From contig OZ241368.1 of NCBI GenBank assembly GCA_965200525.1, positions 5,394,001 to 5,458,000 on the forward strand: a stretch of 64,000 nt of DNA. Direction: 5' to 3'. Positions 8,685 to 16,858 of the stretch are shown one piece after another. A model generated the notes under the pieces. The model made no database searches. It was given only the letters and a program-made list of their open reading frames with translations, and had not been told where the DNA came from. Source of the DNA: JANNPJ01 sp965200525 (GTDB lineage Bacteria > Actinomycetota > Actinomycetes > Actinomycetales > Kineosporiaceae). How positions within the stretch are numbered: the stretch's first letter is position 1; every line of letters begins with the position of its first letter. Both the position numbers and the translations under genes were made by a program.

Positions 8685-10436
8685 TCATGACCCGCCCAAA
8701 TCGGAAATAAGCAGTGCTTCTTTGGGCATATCGGTTCCCAGAAATGGCCCGACGAGCGGGGAACCCGCCACCTCGGTGGGAAGGAAGCCGGGATCGATCG
8801 CATAACCGCGGAATGAGGTGACAGGGGACTGGGTGCCGTTCAGGCCTCGGTTCGGGCTGGTGGTGTCGTCGATCCAGACGTACCGGAAGCTGGTGATGGC
8901 GTTCCCGGTGAAGCCGGGCAACGGGTCGGCCCCGATCACCGGCATCACCGCCAGGCGGGGGCAGTGCAGCACCTTGGACGTGATCCAGCCGCGGTCACCC
9001 GGACCCGCCACCGGGCTGAACCCGGGCGTGGCCGACAGCCGCTTCAGGAGCAGGGCGCTCGATCCGTGCCCGTTGATGTCGAGCAGTCCGTGGGTCGAGT
9101 CGAACAGGGTGCTGGCATCGATCCCGGAGACAGCGTGGGCGGTGATCGTGCCCTGGCCGCAGTTGCCGATCAACCGGCCGGAATCGCCACCACCGGACTG
9201 CAGCAAGCCGTCGGTCAAGTCGGCGCTGAACGGTGTGCCCACCACCGAGGCCAGGCAGGTGCTGGCCGGGTTGAACACTTCGGAGACGCAGTTCAGGAGC
9301 GGGCCGATCGTGCCCATCAGGCCGTTGCTGGGATAGAGGTTCACCTTCGGTCCGCTGCGGATGTTCGCGGAAAGGGTGTCCAGGTCTCCGGCGCCGGCAC
9401 CGGCGCGGGCCAGCTTGACGAAGCCTCGGGTGGTGGCCAGCGGTTGCTGGCAGAGGTCGTCGCTGGGGGCGAGCACGCCGGCGTAGTTGATCAGGCTGAG
9501 GTTGGTGACGAACGGGTAGGGGTGCCCGTCGATCACCTCAGTGCCGGTGGCCCAGATCGGGATGTGTGAGCCGGGTGCGCCGGCCGGCAGCGTGACGTGC
9601 CAGGTCAGGCCATTGCGAGTGGCAATCAGGTCGGCCGGGCTGTTCTCCATGGAGAACGCCACGTCCATCAGTTGGTTCGCGCCGTCGTCGATGTGCAGGC
9701 TCATGTCGATCGGGAACTCCCGATTGGCCGGCACCCCGCCGGGGACGACGCCCTGGGTCAGCGAGATGCCGCCCAGCTTGGTCGGGTACTTCCGGTTCGG
9801 TTTGGCGTTGACGCAGAACTGTCCGGCGGCGAGGTCCTGATCGGTCAGGGCGAACGGCAGTATGCCGAGGCCGAGCGGGGTGCCGACGCGGGCGGCGGCT
9901 CGCTGGTGCAGCGTCGCTGTGCTGAATCCGAACGCTCCGGCCAGCCCGAACTGCACGGTCGAGGGGGGAAGGACGACCTCCAGGGCCGAGCTCGGGGTCG
10001 CCAGGTTCTGCACCGTGTTGGCCAAGTTGAACTTGGCGTCACCGTCCGGGTCGGTGATGAAGCTGATCTCGCCGTTGGCCGGATCGTGGTCGGTGGCCCA
10101 GTTCAGGTTGGGCGTACCGGCGGCCGGGCAGAGCCCCGGTGTCTTGTCCTCGTCGCAGAGCTTGGTCAGGGTCTGGGTCATCAGGTCGATCGCGCCGCCC
10201 GGGTGGGTGATGTCCGGCAGGCCGGCCGCGCCGGACACGGCCAGCTGGTCGGCGATCGACTGCAGTTCGGCCTTGCGGGTGTAGGCCGAGCCGAGGTCGA
10301 CGGCGAGCGCGGCGAAGCCGAGCAGGAACGTCGACAGTGAGAGGGCCACGATGATGGCGATCACGCCGTCGTCGGCCGGGCGGTGCCCCGCCCGACGCGC
10401 GCGCAACAGGCGGCTCGCGATCACGGCAGCAGGCAC
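8685..10436 (-). CDS. TadG-like pilus protein with N-terminal anchor and long extracellular part
   Basis: 583 residues. The N-terminus has a basic stretch, then GVIAIIVALSLSTFLLGFAA, the TadE/TadG-type hydrophobic segment, followed by DLGSAYTRKAELQSIADQLA, which is typical of TadG-like Flp assembly proteins. The remaining 500 residues are extracellular, with several Cys that could form disulphides (FCVNAKPN, LLNCVSEVF, STCLASVV, HCPRLAV). It probably decorates or anchors the pilus outside the membrane. It overlaps the upstream tadE-like gene by 16 bp. Confidence 0.8.
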   Translation of the reverse strand: MPAAVIASRLLRARRAGHRPADDGVIAIIVALSLSTFLLGFAALAVDLGSAYTRKAELQSIADQLAVSGAAGLPDITHPGGAIDLMTQTLTKLCDEDKTPGLCPAAGTPNLNWATDHDPANGEISFITDPDGDAKFNLANTVQNLATPSSALEVVLPPSTVQFGLAGAFGFSTATLHQRAAARVGTPLGLGILPFALTDQDLAAGQFCVNAKPNRKYPTKLGGISLTQGVVPGGVPANREFPIDMSLHIDDGANQLMDVAFSMENSPADLIATRNGLTWHVTLPAGAPGSHIPIWATGTEVIDGHPYPFVTNLSLINYAGVLAPSDDLCQQPLATTRGFVKLARAGAGAGDLDTLSANIRSGPKVNLYPSNGLMGTIGPLLNCVSEVFNPASTCLASVVGTPFSADLTDGLLQSGGGDSGRLIGNCGQGTITAHAVSGIDASTLFDSTHGLLDINGHGSSALLLKRLSATPGFSPVAGPGDRGWITSKVLHCPRLAVMPVIGADPLPGFTGNAITSFRYVWIDDTTSPNRGLNGTQSPVTSFRGYAIDPGFLPTEVAGSPLVGPFLGTDMPKEALLISDLGGS

Positions 10437-10903
10437 CCGGTCAGCGACGAGTTACCGATGTCCTGGATGGCCACCAGCCGGGTCCGAGTGAACTCGTCCG
10501 GGAACGGGATGAACGGAACGCCGATCTTGAACGGCGCGTAGCTGACCGTGAGTTTCGCGTAGCCGAGGCGCTGCGGCAGGGGGCTTCCGTCGGAGTTGAC
10601 CCACTCCACGTGGATGTCGCTGAGTGCGGTCGGATCCAGGCCGTTACCGCCGGCGATGCTGTCGAGGGTTCCGTTGAACGCGGTGCAGTTCGTGATGCCG
10701 GTGGACAGGGACCGGGCCGAGTCGCTGACCGTGGAGTTGAACGTCTGGAGCTGGAACAGCCCGTAGCCGTACTGGATGATCCCGAACAGGAAAAGCATCA
10801 GGATCGGCAGCAGGAGGGCGAACTCGACCGCGACCGCGCCGGAGTCGGAGGTCCGCTCGCCGGCCGGCGGGTGCGACCAGGAGCACGAGGGCAGGGTTTG
10901 CAC
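10421..10903 (-). CDS. TadE-like pseudopilin
   Basis: 160 residues from GTG at 10903. This start is chosen over an upstream ATG at 10933 because AGGAGG (10909-10914 on the complement) sits exactly 5 bases before it. The motif SGAVAVEFALLLPILMLFLF is the TadE N-terminal segment: a Glu five residues into the hydrophobic stretch, as in pseudopilins cut by prepilin peptidase. TadE-like minor pseudopilins are needed for Tad pilus biogenesis. It is the first gene of the minus-strand operon, so its promoter must lie between 10904 and about 11056. Confidence 0.85.
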   Translation of the reverse strand: MQTLPSCSWSHPPAGERTSDSGAVAVEFALLLPILMLFLFGIIQYGYGLFQLQTFNSTVSDSARSLSTGITNCTAFNGTLDSIAGGNGLDPTALSDIHVEWVNSDGSPLPQRLGYAKLTVSYAPFKIGVPFIPFPDEFTRTRLVAIQDIGNSSLTGCLLP

Positions 10904-10989
10904 CTTTTCCTCCTCTATCTCACCAAACATCACTCTGTGCAGCAGCGCGAACTCGCACAGTCTGCACCACCACGGGGTGAATGTGTGCC

Positions 10990-11011
10990 GTTACGTGAGA
11001 GTCCTCGTAAC
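10990..11011 (-). promoter_or_regulatory. Inverted repeat upstream of the tad operon
   Basis: GTTACG (10990-10995) and CGTAAC (11006-11011) are exact inverted copies 10 bases apart, about 90 bp before the tadE-like start. The geometry, roughly one and a half helical turns between arm centres, suits a dimeric regulator. No factor can be named. I could not place a convincing -35/-10 pair. Confidence 0.35.
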
Positions 11012-11056
11012 CGGGCCGATTGCCCCAGCCGGTCGCCGCGGCCGAGGTCGAACGGA

Positions 11057-12553
11057 TCACCCGGCGACGGTGCTGATCACCCGACTGCGCCCGGCCGCGT
11101 CGTCCCAGCGCTCGAGCACCCCGACCACTCGGCGCAGGGCGACCGCGGTGATGGCCACGGTGGCGGTCACGGCCACCAGCTCCAGCCCGAACCGGGCGCA
11201 GAACGAGAACAGCAGGCCGGTCAGCGTCGTCCCGATCGCCAGCCGGGCCGAGTACCCGGCCATCGCCGCGGGCGGGGCCGGCTGGTCCCGGGCGTCGCGC
11301 AGGCTCGCGGCGTAGGGCCGGGTCACCGACCAGACCGCGCAGTGCCCGACCACCTGGGCCGTGGTCGCGATCACCGCCCCGAGCACGCTGGCCAGAGCCG
11401 CCGGCGGCGGGGCGCCGGGCGCTCGCACCGCCCCGATCAGGGCGGCCAGCAGCGCTGCGACCAGACAGACCTCGGTGATCACGAGAAGCCGGGCCAGCAG
11501 CAGGGTTCGAGCCGGACCGGGCAGGCTCTCCCGCCAGATCGCCCCCGATCCGTCCAGGCTCAGCGCGTTGACCCCGAACAGCAGGCCGGCCCCGGAGGCG
11601 ACCAGGCCGGGCAGGATCGGGGCCAGCGACCCGTCCAGCCCGGCTCCGGCCGCGGCCAGCGCCGGAACGGCGATCAGGGTGGCCAGACCGCGGCGCAGCG
11701 GAGCCGACCGCCAGACCCCGGCCCGGTCGATGCGCAGCGCCGCCGTCAGGTCGCCACCCGGATCGGGGCGGGCCGGGTAGTCGCGCGCCTCGACCCGGAT
11801 CTGGTCGCGCGAGGGCCGGCGTTGCCGGCGGACGCTGAGCCACCATCCGGCCAGATAACTCAGACCGCCCACTGCGGCCAGCTCGGCCAGCGCGATCAGC
11901 CCGGGCCGGAGCCGGCCGTCGTCGGTGGCGGCCACCGCGGCCACGAACCGCACCGTCGGCGCGTGGTCGAGCAGGCTCCCGATGCGCCCGTCCAGGGCCA
12001 GGCCGGCCGCTGTGGCGACGGCGATCAGGCCGACCGCTCGCAGCGCCCACGGCCCGGCTCGCGTCGTCCGCAGCAGCTCGACCAGCCAGCTCACCGCCTG
12101 GGCGAGCACGGTGCTGGTGGCGATCCAGGCCAGGGTCAGAACCAGCACGGGGGCCGGGCCGATGCCGAAGGCCCAGGTGCTCAGCGTGATCAGGGCCAGC
12201 GACTGGGTCACCCAGGCGACGTTCAGCGGGGCCAGCAGCAGGGCCGCGAGGTGCTCGGTGTGCGCGGTCAGGGGGAAGGCCACGGTCTGGGCCCGGGGCA
12301 GCAGGGTGCGTGAACCGCTGGTACCGGCCGCGACCACGGCCGAGGCGGTGAAGCCGAGCCAGGCCGTCGGCATCAGCAACTGAGCGTTCTCGGCCCCGCC
12401 CGCCGGCAGCAGCGTCCCGCCGACCGCGGCGGCCACCGCGAGGGCCGGCAGCAGGGCCAATCCGATCGCGGCCCGGTATCGGGCCGGCCCCCGCACGGCG
12501 CTCGCCCGCATCCGGACCAGGGCCCCGACCTGCGCCATCGCGCCGGCGCTCAC
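11057..12553 (-). CDS. ABC transporter integral membrane subunit
   Basis: 498 residues, with many hydrophobic segments rich in Ala, Leu and Val (for example GLALLPALAVAAAVGGTLL near the N-terminus and a C-terminal VAVTATVAITAVALRRVVGV). No soluble domain is apparent. The GTG start overlaps the stop of the ATPase gene (GTGA), so the two form an exporter pair. The substrate is unknown; neighbouring tad and fadD15 genes are separate units. Family assignment rests mainly on topology and the partner ATPase. Confidence 0.7.
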   Translation of the reverse strand: MSAGAMAQVGALVRMRASAVRGPARYRAAIGLALLPALAVAAAVGGTLLPAGGAENAQLLMPTAWLGFTASAVVAAGTSGSRTLLPRAQTVAFPLTAHTEHLAALLLAPLNVAWVTQSLALITLSTWAFGIGPAPVLVLTLAWIATSTVLAQAVSWLVELLRTTRAGPWALRAVGLIAVATAAGLALDGRIGSLLDHAPTVRFVAAVAATDDGRLRPGLIALAELAAVGGLSYLAGWWLSVRRQRRPSRDQIRVEARDYPARPDPGGDLTAALRIDRAGVWRSAPLRRGLATLIAVPALAAAGAGLDGSLAPILPGLVASGAGLLFGVNALSLDGSGAIWRESLPGPARTLLLARLLVITEVCLVAALLAALIGAVRAPGAPPPAALASVLGAVIATTAQVVGHCAVWSVTRPYAASLRDARDQPAPPAAMAGYSARLAIGTTLTGLLFSFCARFGLELVAVTATVAITAVALRRVVGVLERWDDAAGRSRVISTVAG

Positions 12554-13305
12554 CCGAGCAGCTGCCGGTACCGCTCGGTTCCGCCGGCCCCGGTGAGTTC
12601 CTGGACGGGCGCGGTGGCGACCACCCGGCCGGCCCGCAGGACCACGGCGTCGTCGCAGACCCGCACGGCCAGCTCCAGCAGGTGGGTCGAGACCAGGACG
12701 GCGCTGCCGCCGGCCCGCAGTTCGGCGATCAGGTCCACGGTGGCATCCACCCCGAGCGGGTCGACGCCGTCGAACGGCTCGTCCAGCAGCAGCACGGCCG
12801 GGGCGTGCAGGGCGGCCAGCACCACCGACAGCCGGCGGCCCATGCCGTGCGAGAACCCGGCCGTCACCCGGTGCGCCGCCGGGGCCAGGTCGAACCGCTC
12901 GAGCAGGTCCCGGGCCCGGGGCTGCCAGTCGGTCAGACCGCGCAGCCGGGCCGACAGTTGCAGATGCTCCCAGGGCGTCGCCCGCGGCACCAGGCCACCG
13001 ACGTCCGGGCAGTATCCGGTGGCCCGCTTGACCGCGATCGGGTCGTGCCGCACGTCGATCCCGGCCACCCTGACCCGGCCGCCGGTCGGCGGCAGGACCC
13101 CGGCCAAAACCCGCAGCGTGGTCGACTTGCCGGCTCCGTTGCGCCCGATCAGGGCCAGGGCCCCGCCCGCCGGTACGGCCAGATCGACCCCGGCGACGGC
13201 GTCCACCGCGTCGAACCGCACCCGCAGCTCCTGAACCAGGACGGCGTCCCGGCCCGCGACCGGCATCGAGAGCGGACCGGCGGAGAAGACAGGGGACTGG
13301 GCCAC
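12550..13305 (-). CDS. ABC transporter ATP-binding protein with atypical signature motif
   Basis: 251 residues: Walker A LIGRNGAGKSTTLRVLAG near residue 52, Q-loop region GYCPDVGGLVPRATPWEHL, Walker B AVLLLDEPFDGVDP, and switch His in LVSTHLLE. The signature is FSHGMGRRLSVVLAAL instead of LSGGQ-type. The position after the Q-loop usually held by Gln is less clear, as in CcmA/NatA-like exporters. It is predicted to energise the adjacent membrane protein for export. Confidence 0.85.
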   Translation of the reverse strand: MAQSPVFSAGPLSMPVAGRDAVLVQELRVRFDAVDAVAGVDLAVPAGGALALIGRNGAGKSTTLRVLAGVLPPTGGRVRVAGIDVRHDPIAVKRATGYCPDVGGLVPRATPWEHLQLSARLRGLTDWQPRARDLLERFDLAPAAHRVTAGFSHGMGRRLSVVLAALHAPAVLLLDEPFDGVDPLGVDATVDLIAELRAGGSAVLVSTHLLELAVRVCDDAVVLRAGRVVATAPVQELTGAGGTERYRQLLG

Positions 13306-13382
13306 CGGCCCAGTGTGCCCGCCCCGACCGGCCGCGATCAGGCGAACCGGCAGGTCAGTACTGGAACCTCAGGGTCCCAACC

Positions 13383-13436
13383 TCAGTGGTAACCGGAGTT
13401 TCAGTGGTAGCCGAAACCTCAGTGATAGAGGGACTC
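13383..13436. repeat. Three degenerate 18-bp tandem units spanning the fadD15 stop
   Basis: TCAGTG recurs at 13383, 13401 and 13419, exactly 18 bp apart, with related sequence between (minus-strand units CACTGAGGTTTCGGCTAC and CACTGAAACTCCGGTTAC). The last unit includes the fadD15 stop codon, so each unit repeats the CACTGA stop context. A further partial copy lies at 13369. Confidence 0.7.
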
Positions 13437-15203
13437 GACCGAATCGGCGAAGTCCTTCATCACCACGGCTCGCTTCAGGCTCAGCTTCGGGGTCAGGTGC
13501 CCGGACTGCTCGGTGAAGTCGGTCTCCAGCACCGAGAACTTGCGGATCGACTCGGCCTTGCTGACGAAGGTGTTGGCGTTGTCGACGGCCTTCTGCAGCT
13601 CGGCCAGCACCTCCGGGTCGGTGGCCGCGGCGTGCACGTCGAGCGCGGGTTTGCCGTGGTTGCTCAGCCAGGTCGGCAGCATCTCGGCGTCCAGCGTGAT
13701 CAGGCAGGCGATGAACGGCCGCGCGTCGCCGACCACGATGCACTGCGAGATCAGCGGGTGGGCCCGCAGGTGATCCTCCAGCACCGCCGGGACGACGTTC
13801 TTGCCGCCCGCGGTGATCAGGATCTCCTTCTTCCGGCCGGTGATCGAGACGTAGCCGTCCTCGTCGATCGCGCCCAGGTCGCCGGTGCTGAACCAGCCGT
13901 CCTGCAGCGCGGCCTCGGTCGCCTCCGGATTGTTGAAGTAGCCGCAGAGCACGCCGGCTCCCTTCACCTGGAGCTCGTCGTCGGCGCCGAGCCGGATCGA
14001 GATCCCGGGCAGAGGCCGGCCCACCGTGCCGATCTTGTTCCTGGTCAGCACGTTGACGGTGGCCGGGGCGGTGGTCTCGGTCAGGCCCCAGCCCTCCAGC
14101 ACCGGCAGGCCGATGCCGCGGAAGAAGTGCCCGAGCCGGGTGCCCAGCGGTGCCCCGCCGGACACCGAGCCGTGCACCCGACCGCCGGTCGCGGCCCGCA
14201 GCTTGCTGTAGACCAGCCGGTCGAACAGGGCGTGCCGCAGCCGCAGGGCCAGGCCCGGGCCGCCGTCGTCCAGGGCCTTGCTGTACGCGATGGCCGTGTC
14301 GGCGGCCCGGGTGAAGATCGCGCCCCGGCCGGCCGCCTGGGCCTTGGCCTCGGCGCCGTTGTAGATCTTCTCGAACACCCGGGGGACGGCGAGCAGGTAG
14401 GTCGGCTTGAACGTGGCCAGGTCCTCGAGCAGGTTGGTGACCGACGGGCTGTGCCCGAGCTTCGACCCCGCGACCAGCGAGAGCACCTGGATGTAGCGGG
14501 CGAAGACGTGAGCCAGCGGCAGGAACAGCAGCGTGCTGCCGGTGTCGTTGACCAGGTCGGCGAAGATCGAGGTCGCGCCCCGGGCCAGGCCGAGGAAGTT
14601 GCCGTGGGTCAGCTCGCAGCCCTTGGGCCGGCCCGTCGTCCCCGAGGTGTAGATGATCGTGGCCACCGAGTCGGCGGTCAGCGTGTGCCGGCGGCGCTCG
14701 ATCTCGGCGTCCTCGACCTCGGCCCCGGCGGCGGTCAGCGCGTCGATCGCGCCGCCCTCGATCACCAGCAGGTCGCGCAGTTGCGGCAGGTCGACGCGGA
14801 GGCCCTCGAGGGCGGCCTGGTGCGCGGCGGTCTCGACGACCACCGCGACCGCGGCCGAGTCCGAGACGATCCACCGGATCTGCTCACTGGACGACGTCTC
14901 GTAGATCGGCACCGTGACCGCACCGGCGAACCAGATCGCGAAGTCGAACAGGGTCCACTCGTAGCGGGTCTTGGACAGCAGCCCGACCCGGTCGCCGACC
15001 TGCACCCCGGCGGCGATCAGGCCCTTGGCCACGGCGGTCACCTCGGCCAGGAACTGCCGGGAGGTGACGTCGGACCAGCCGTCCGGACCGGGCCGGCTCA
15101 GGACGGCGGCCTCCGCCCGCTCGGTCGCGTTGGTCACGACGACATCGGTGAGGTTCTCGCTGGGGTCCAGCCGGTAGCTGACCGGGACGCTGATCTCTCG
15201 CAC
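13419..15203 (-). CDS. fadD15: Long-chain fatty-acid--CoA ligase, FadD15-type
   Basis: 594-residue AMP-forming acyl-CoA synthetase. It has the P-loop TIIYTSGTTGRPKG near residue 195, GWGLTETTA, the hinge region GWFSTGDLG, and the C-terminal lysine motif GRKKEILITAGGKNVVP. It activates fatty acids to acyl-CoA through an acyl-AMP intermediate in the cytoplasm. The length matches bacterial FadD15-like enzymes of about 600 residues. Its place next to TB16.3-like and ArsA-like genes mirrors M. tuberculosis Rv2187 beside Rv2184c-Rv2186c, supporting orthology. GTG start at 15203; divergent from 15299. Confidence 0.9.
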   Translation of the reverse strand: MREISVPVSYRLDPSENLTDVVVTNATERAEAAVLSRPGPDGWSDVTSRQFLAEVTAVAKGLIAAGVQVGDRVGLLSKTRYEWTLFDFAIWFAGAVTVPIYETSSSEQIRWIVSDSAAVAVVVETAAHQAALEGLRVDLPQLRDLLVIEGGAIDALTAAGAEVEDAEIERRRHTLTADSVATIIYTSGTTGRPKGCELTHGNFLGLARGATSIFADLVNDTGSTLLFLPLAHVFARYIQVLSLVAGSKLGHSPSVTNLLEDLATFKPTYLLAVPRVFEKIYNGAEAKAQAAGRGAIFTRAADTAIAYSKALDDGGPGLALRLRHALFDRLVYSKLRAATGGRVHGSVSGGAPLGTRLGHFFRGIGLPVLEGWGLTETTAPATVNVLTRNKIGTVGRPLPGISIRLGADDELQVKGAGVLCGYFNNPEATEAALQDGWFSTGDLGAIDEDGYVSITGRKKEILITAGGKNVVPAVLEDHLRAHPLISQCIVVGDARPFIACLITLDAEMLPTWLSNHGKPALDVHAAATDPEVLAELQKAVDNANTFVSKAESIRKFSVLETDFTEQSGHLTPKLSLKRAVVMKDFADSVESLYH

Positions 15204-15298
15204 CCCCGGAGCCTATGCCGCGATCCGCCGTCCCGGTACGACCGGGAAGGGACACACCTCACCCGGCGACCGGCGCCGGATCGGGCATGCTTGCCCGG

Positions 15299-15721
15299 AT
15301 GCGCCCCGAACCCCCGGTGCCGGAGCCCGAGACCCGGGCCACCGTCCAGCTGGAGATCGGCGACGAGACCTTCGTGGCCGTCGACCGGGCCGTGGTCGCC
15401 GAACTGGTGGCTGATCCGTCCCGCCCGGGCCAGTGGTGGCCCGACCTGCAGCTCCAGCTGACCCGCGACCGCGGGCTGAAGGGCCGCCAGTGGGTGCTGA
15501 CCGGTGCGGTCGCCGGAACCGCCGAGATCTACCTGGAGCCGTGGCAGGACGGCACGCTGATCCACCTGTTCCTCCGGTTGCGGCTGCCGGAACGCGCGGC
15601 CCGGCGTCCGGAAAAGGTGATCCGGGACCGGACGCTGGCCTGGAAGCGCACGGTGACGCGGCTCAAGGACGAACTCGAGGCCGGCCGGCCACCGGGTACC
15701 GCCGCCCGCCCCTGCCGCTGA
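15299..15721 (+). CDS. SRPBCC/polyketide cyclase-like protein
   Basis: 140 residues from ATG 15299 (ATG 15287 is also possible; neither has a strong ribosome site). The pattern ELVADPSRPGQWWPDLQL, then WVLTGAVAGTAEIYLEPW and a long C-terminal amphipathic helix, resembles small START/SRPBCC domains that bind hydrophobic ligands. It sits between fadD15 and another SRPBCC gene, the position of Rv2186c in mycobacteria. Ligand unknown. Confidence 0.65.
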   Translation: MRPEPPVPEPETRATVQLEIGDETFVAVDRAVVAELVADPSRPGQWWPDLQLQLTRDRGLKGRQWVLTGAVAGTAEIYLEPWQDGTLIHLFLRLRLPERAARRPEKVIRDRTLAWKRTVTRLKDELEAGRPPGTAARPCR

Positions 15722-15778
15722 CCCCGCGCGGGCCGCGGTTGTGCGCTCAAGTACGGCTCCGTCGGTGACGAGGGTTCG

Positions 15779-16285
15779 ATGATGAGCAGTTCGCCCACTT
15801 CCGGGCCGCGGCACGCGGTGTCGACCGACGGCCGGTGCGTCTCCTGCGGGTCTCGCCTGCGCCCGGACGACGCCTGGTGCTCGCTCTGCCACACCCCGGT
15901 GGCGACCGAGTCGGTTCCCGCCCAGTGGGCGCCCCCGGTCACGGCCGACCCCGCCCCCGACAACGACACGACCCCCGCCGACGATCCCGTCGAGCAGGAC
16001 GACCTCGGGCCCGACGGGCTCGGGAAGGACGACGAAGACGACGTCGCCCCGGGCGGGCTGCGCCCCGACCCCGGCCCCGAGGTCTCCGCCGCGGCCGACC
16101 AGATGATCGCCGAGCTCGCGGCCATGGAGGCCCGGCGTGAGCGGGAGTCCGGGGTGGGCCTGCTGCGGCAGCGCTTCAGCGGCCTGAGCCCGCGGGCAGC
16201 GGCCCTGGTGCTAGCCGCCGGAGTGGGGGTCGGCCTGCTGGTGGTCATCATTCTCGGGCTGACCGTGGTCGGCCTCGTGGTCTGA
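15779..16285 (+). CDS. Zinc-ribbon, tail-anchored membrane protein
   Basis: 168 residues. The N-terminal ribbon CVSCGSRLRPDDAWCSLC has two CxxC knuckles that would bind zinc. An acidic Asp/Pro-rich linker follows (residues about 45-110), then a short amphipathic helix and a C-terminal membrane helix (AAALVLAAGVGVGLLVVIIL). The zinc ribbon is predicted to lie in the cytoplasm. Start ATG at 15779 or the next codon. Function unknown. Confidence 0.65.
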   Translation: MMSSSPTSGPRHAVSTDGRCVSCGSRLRPDDAWCSLCHTPVATESVPAQWAPPVTADPAPDNDTTPADDPVEQDDLGPDGLGKDDEDDVAPGGLRPDPGPEVSAAADQMIAELAAMEARRERESGVGLLRQRFSGLSPRAAALVLAAGVGVGLLVVIILGLTVVGLVV

Positions 16286-16414
16286 GTTCGCCCTGCGCCC
16301 GGCCCCACCGGTGACGCCCCCGGAGCGCGGTTGACGGTAACGTTCCGGCTGAGCCCACCCGTCGCGCCCTCGGCGGCTCGGGCTCGCCGCCGTTCGCCAG
16401 AGAGAGGCGCGTAC

Positions 16415-16858
16415 ATGGCCGACCGCACCGAGTCGAGTATCGTCATCGACGCCGCGCCCGACGCCGTCCTCACCGTGATCGCCGACTTCGAGCAGTACCC
16501 GGAGTGGACCGGCGCGGTGAAACAGGTGACCGTGCTGGACCGCCTGGCCGACGGCCGCGGCTCCCGGGTCAAGTTCGTCCTCGACGCCGGCGCGATCCGT
16601 GACACCTACACCCTCGACTACGTCTGGGACCTCAAGGACGACGGCACCGGCGTCCTGTCCTGGGGGCTGGTCGAGTCGACCGTGCTCAAGGCCATGGACG
16701 GCTCCTACGAGCTGACCGCCACCGGCGCCGGCACCACGGTCAAGTACTCCCTTGCCGTCGACCTGCGGATCCCGATGCTGGGCATGCTCCGTCGCAAGGC
16801 CGAGAAGGCGATCATCGACACCGCGCTGAACGAACTCAAGAAGCACGTCGAGTCCTGA
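16415..16858 (+). CDS. TB16.3-like SRPBCC protein
   Basis: 147 residues, from ATG 16415 with AGAGAGG seven bases upstream. It begins MADRTESSIVIDAAPDAVLT, and its C-terminus IPMLGMLRRKAEKAIID closely follows the pattern of M. tuberculosis Rv2185c (TB16.3), a START-fold protein. It is predicted to bind a lipid or other hydrophobic ligand in the cytoplasm. The stop overlaps the start of the ArsA-like gene by one base, as in the Rv2184c-Rv2185c pair, so the two are probably co-translated. Confidence 0.85.
   Translation: MADRTESSIVIDAAPDAVLTVIADFEQYPEWTGAVKQVTVLDRLADGRGSRVKFVLDAGAIRDTYTLDYVWDLKDDGTGVLSWGLVESTVLKAMDGSYELTATGAGTTVKYSLAVDLRIPMLGMLRRKAEKAIIDTALNELKKHVES

Noticed and set aside
8506..8688. 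60-codon ORF after the tadG-like gene
   Set aside because: ATGA overlap is tempting, but codon use is poor, no ribosome site, and no hydrophobic pilin segment. The overlapping 27-codon ORF has a better start.
11057..13305. Part of the tad system
   Set aside because: The ABC pair is a separate unit with its own overlap; no sequence link to pilus export.
13386..15461. 691-codon plus-strand frame over fadD15
   Set aside because: Shadow of a gene with complete acyl-CoA synthetase motifs on the other strand.
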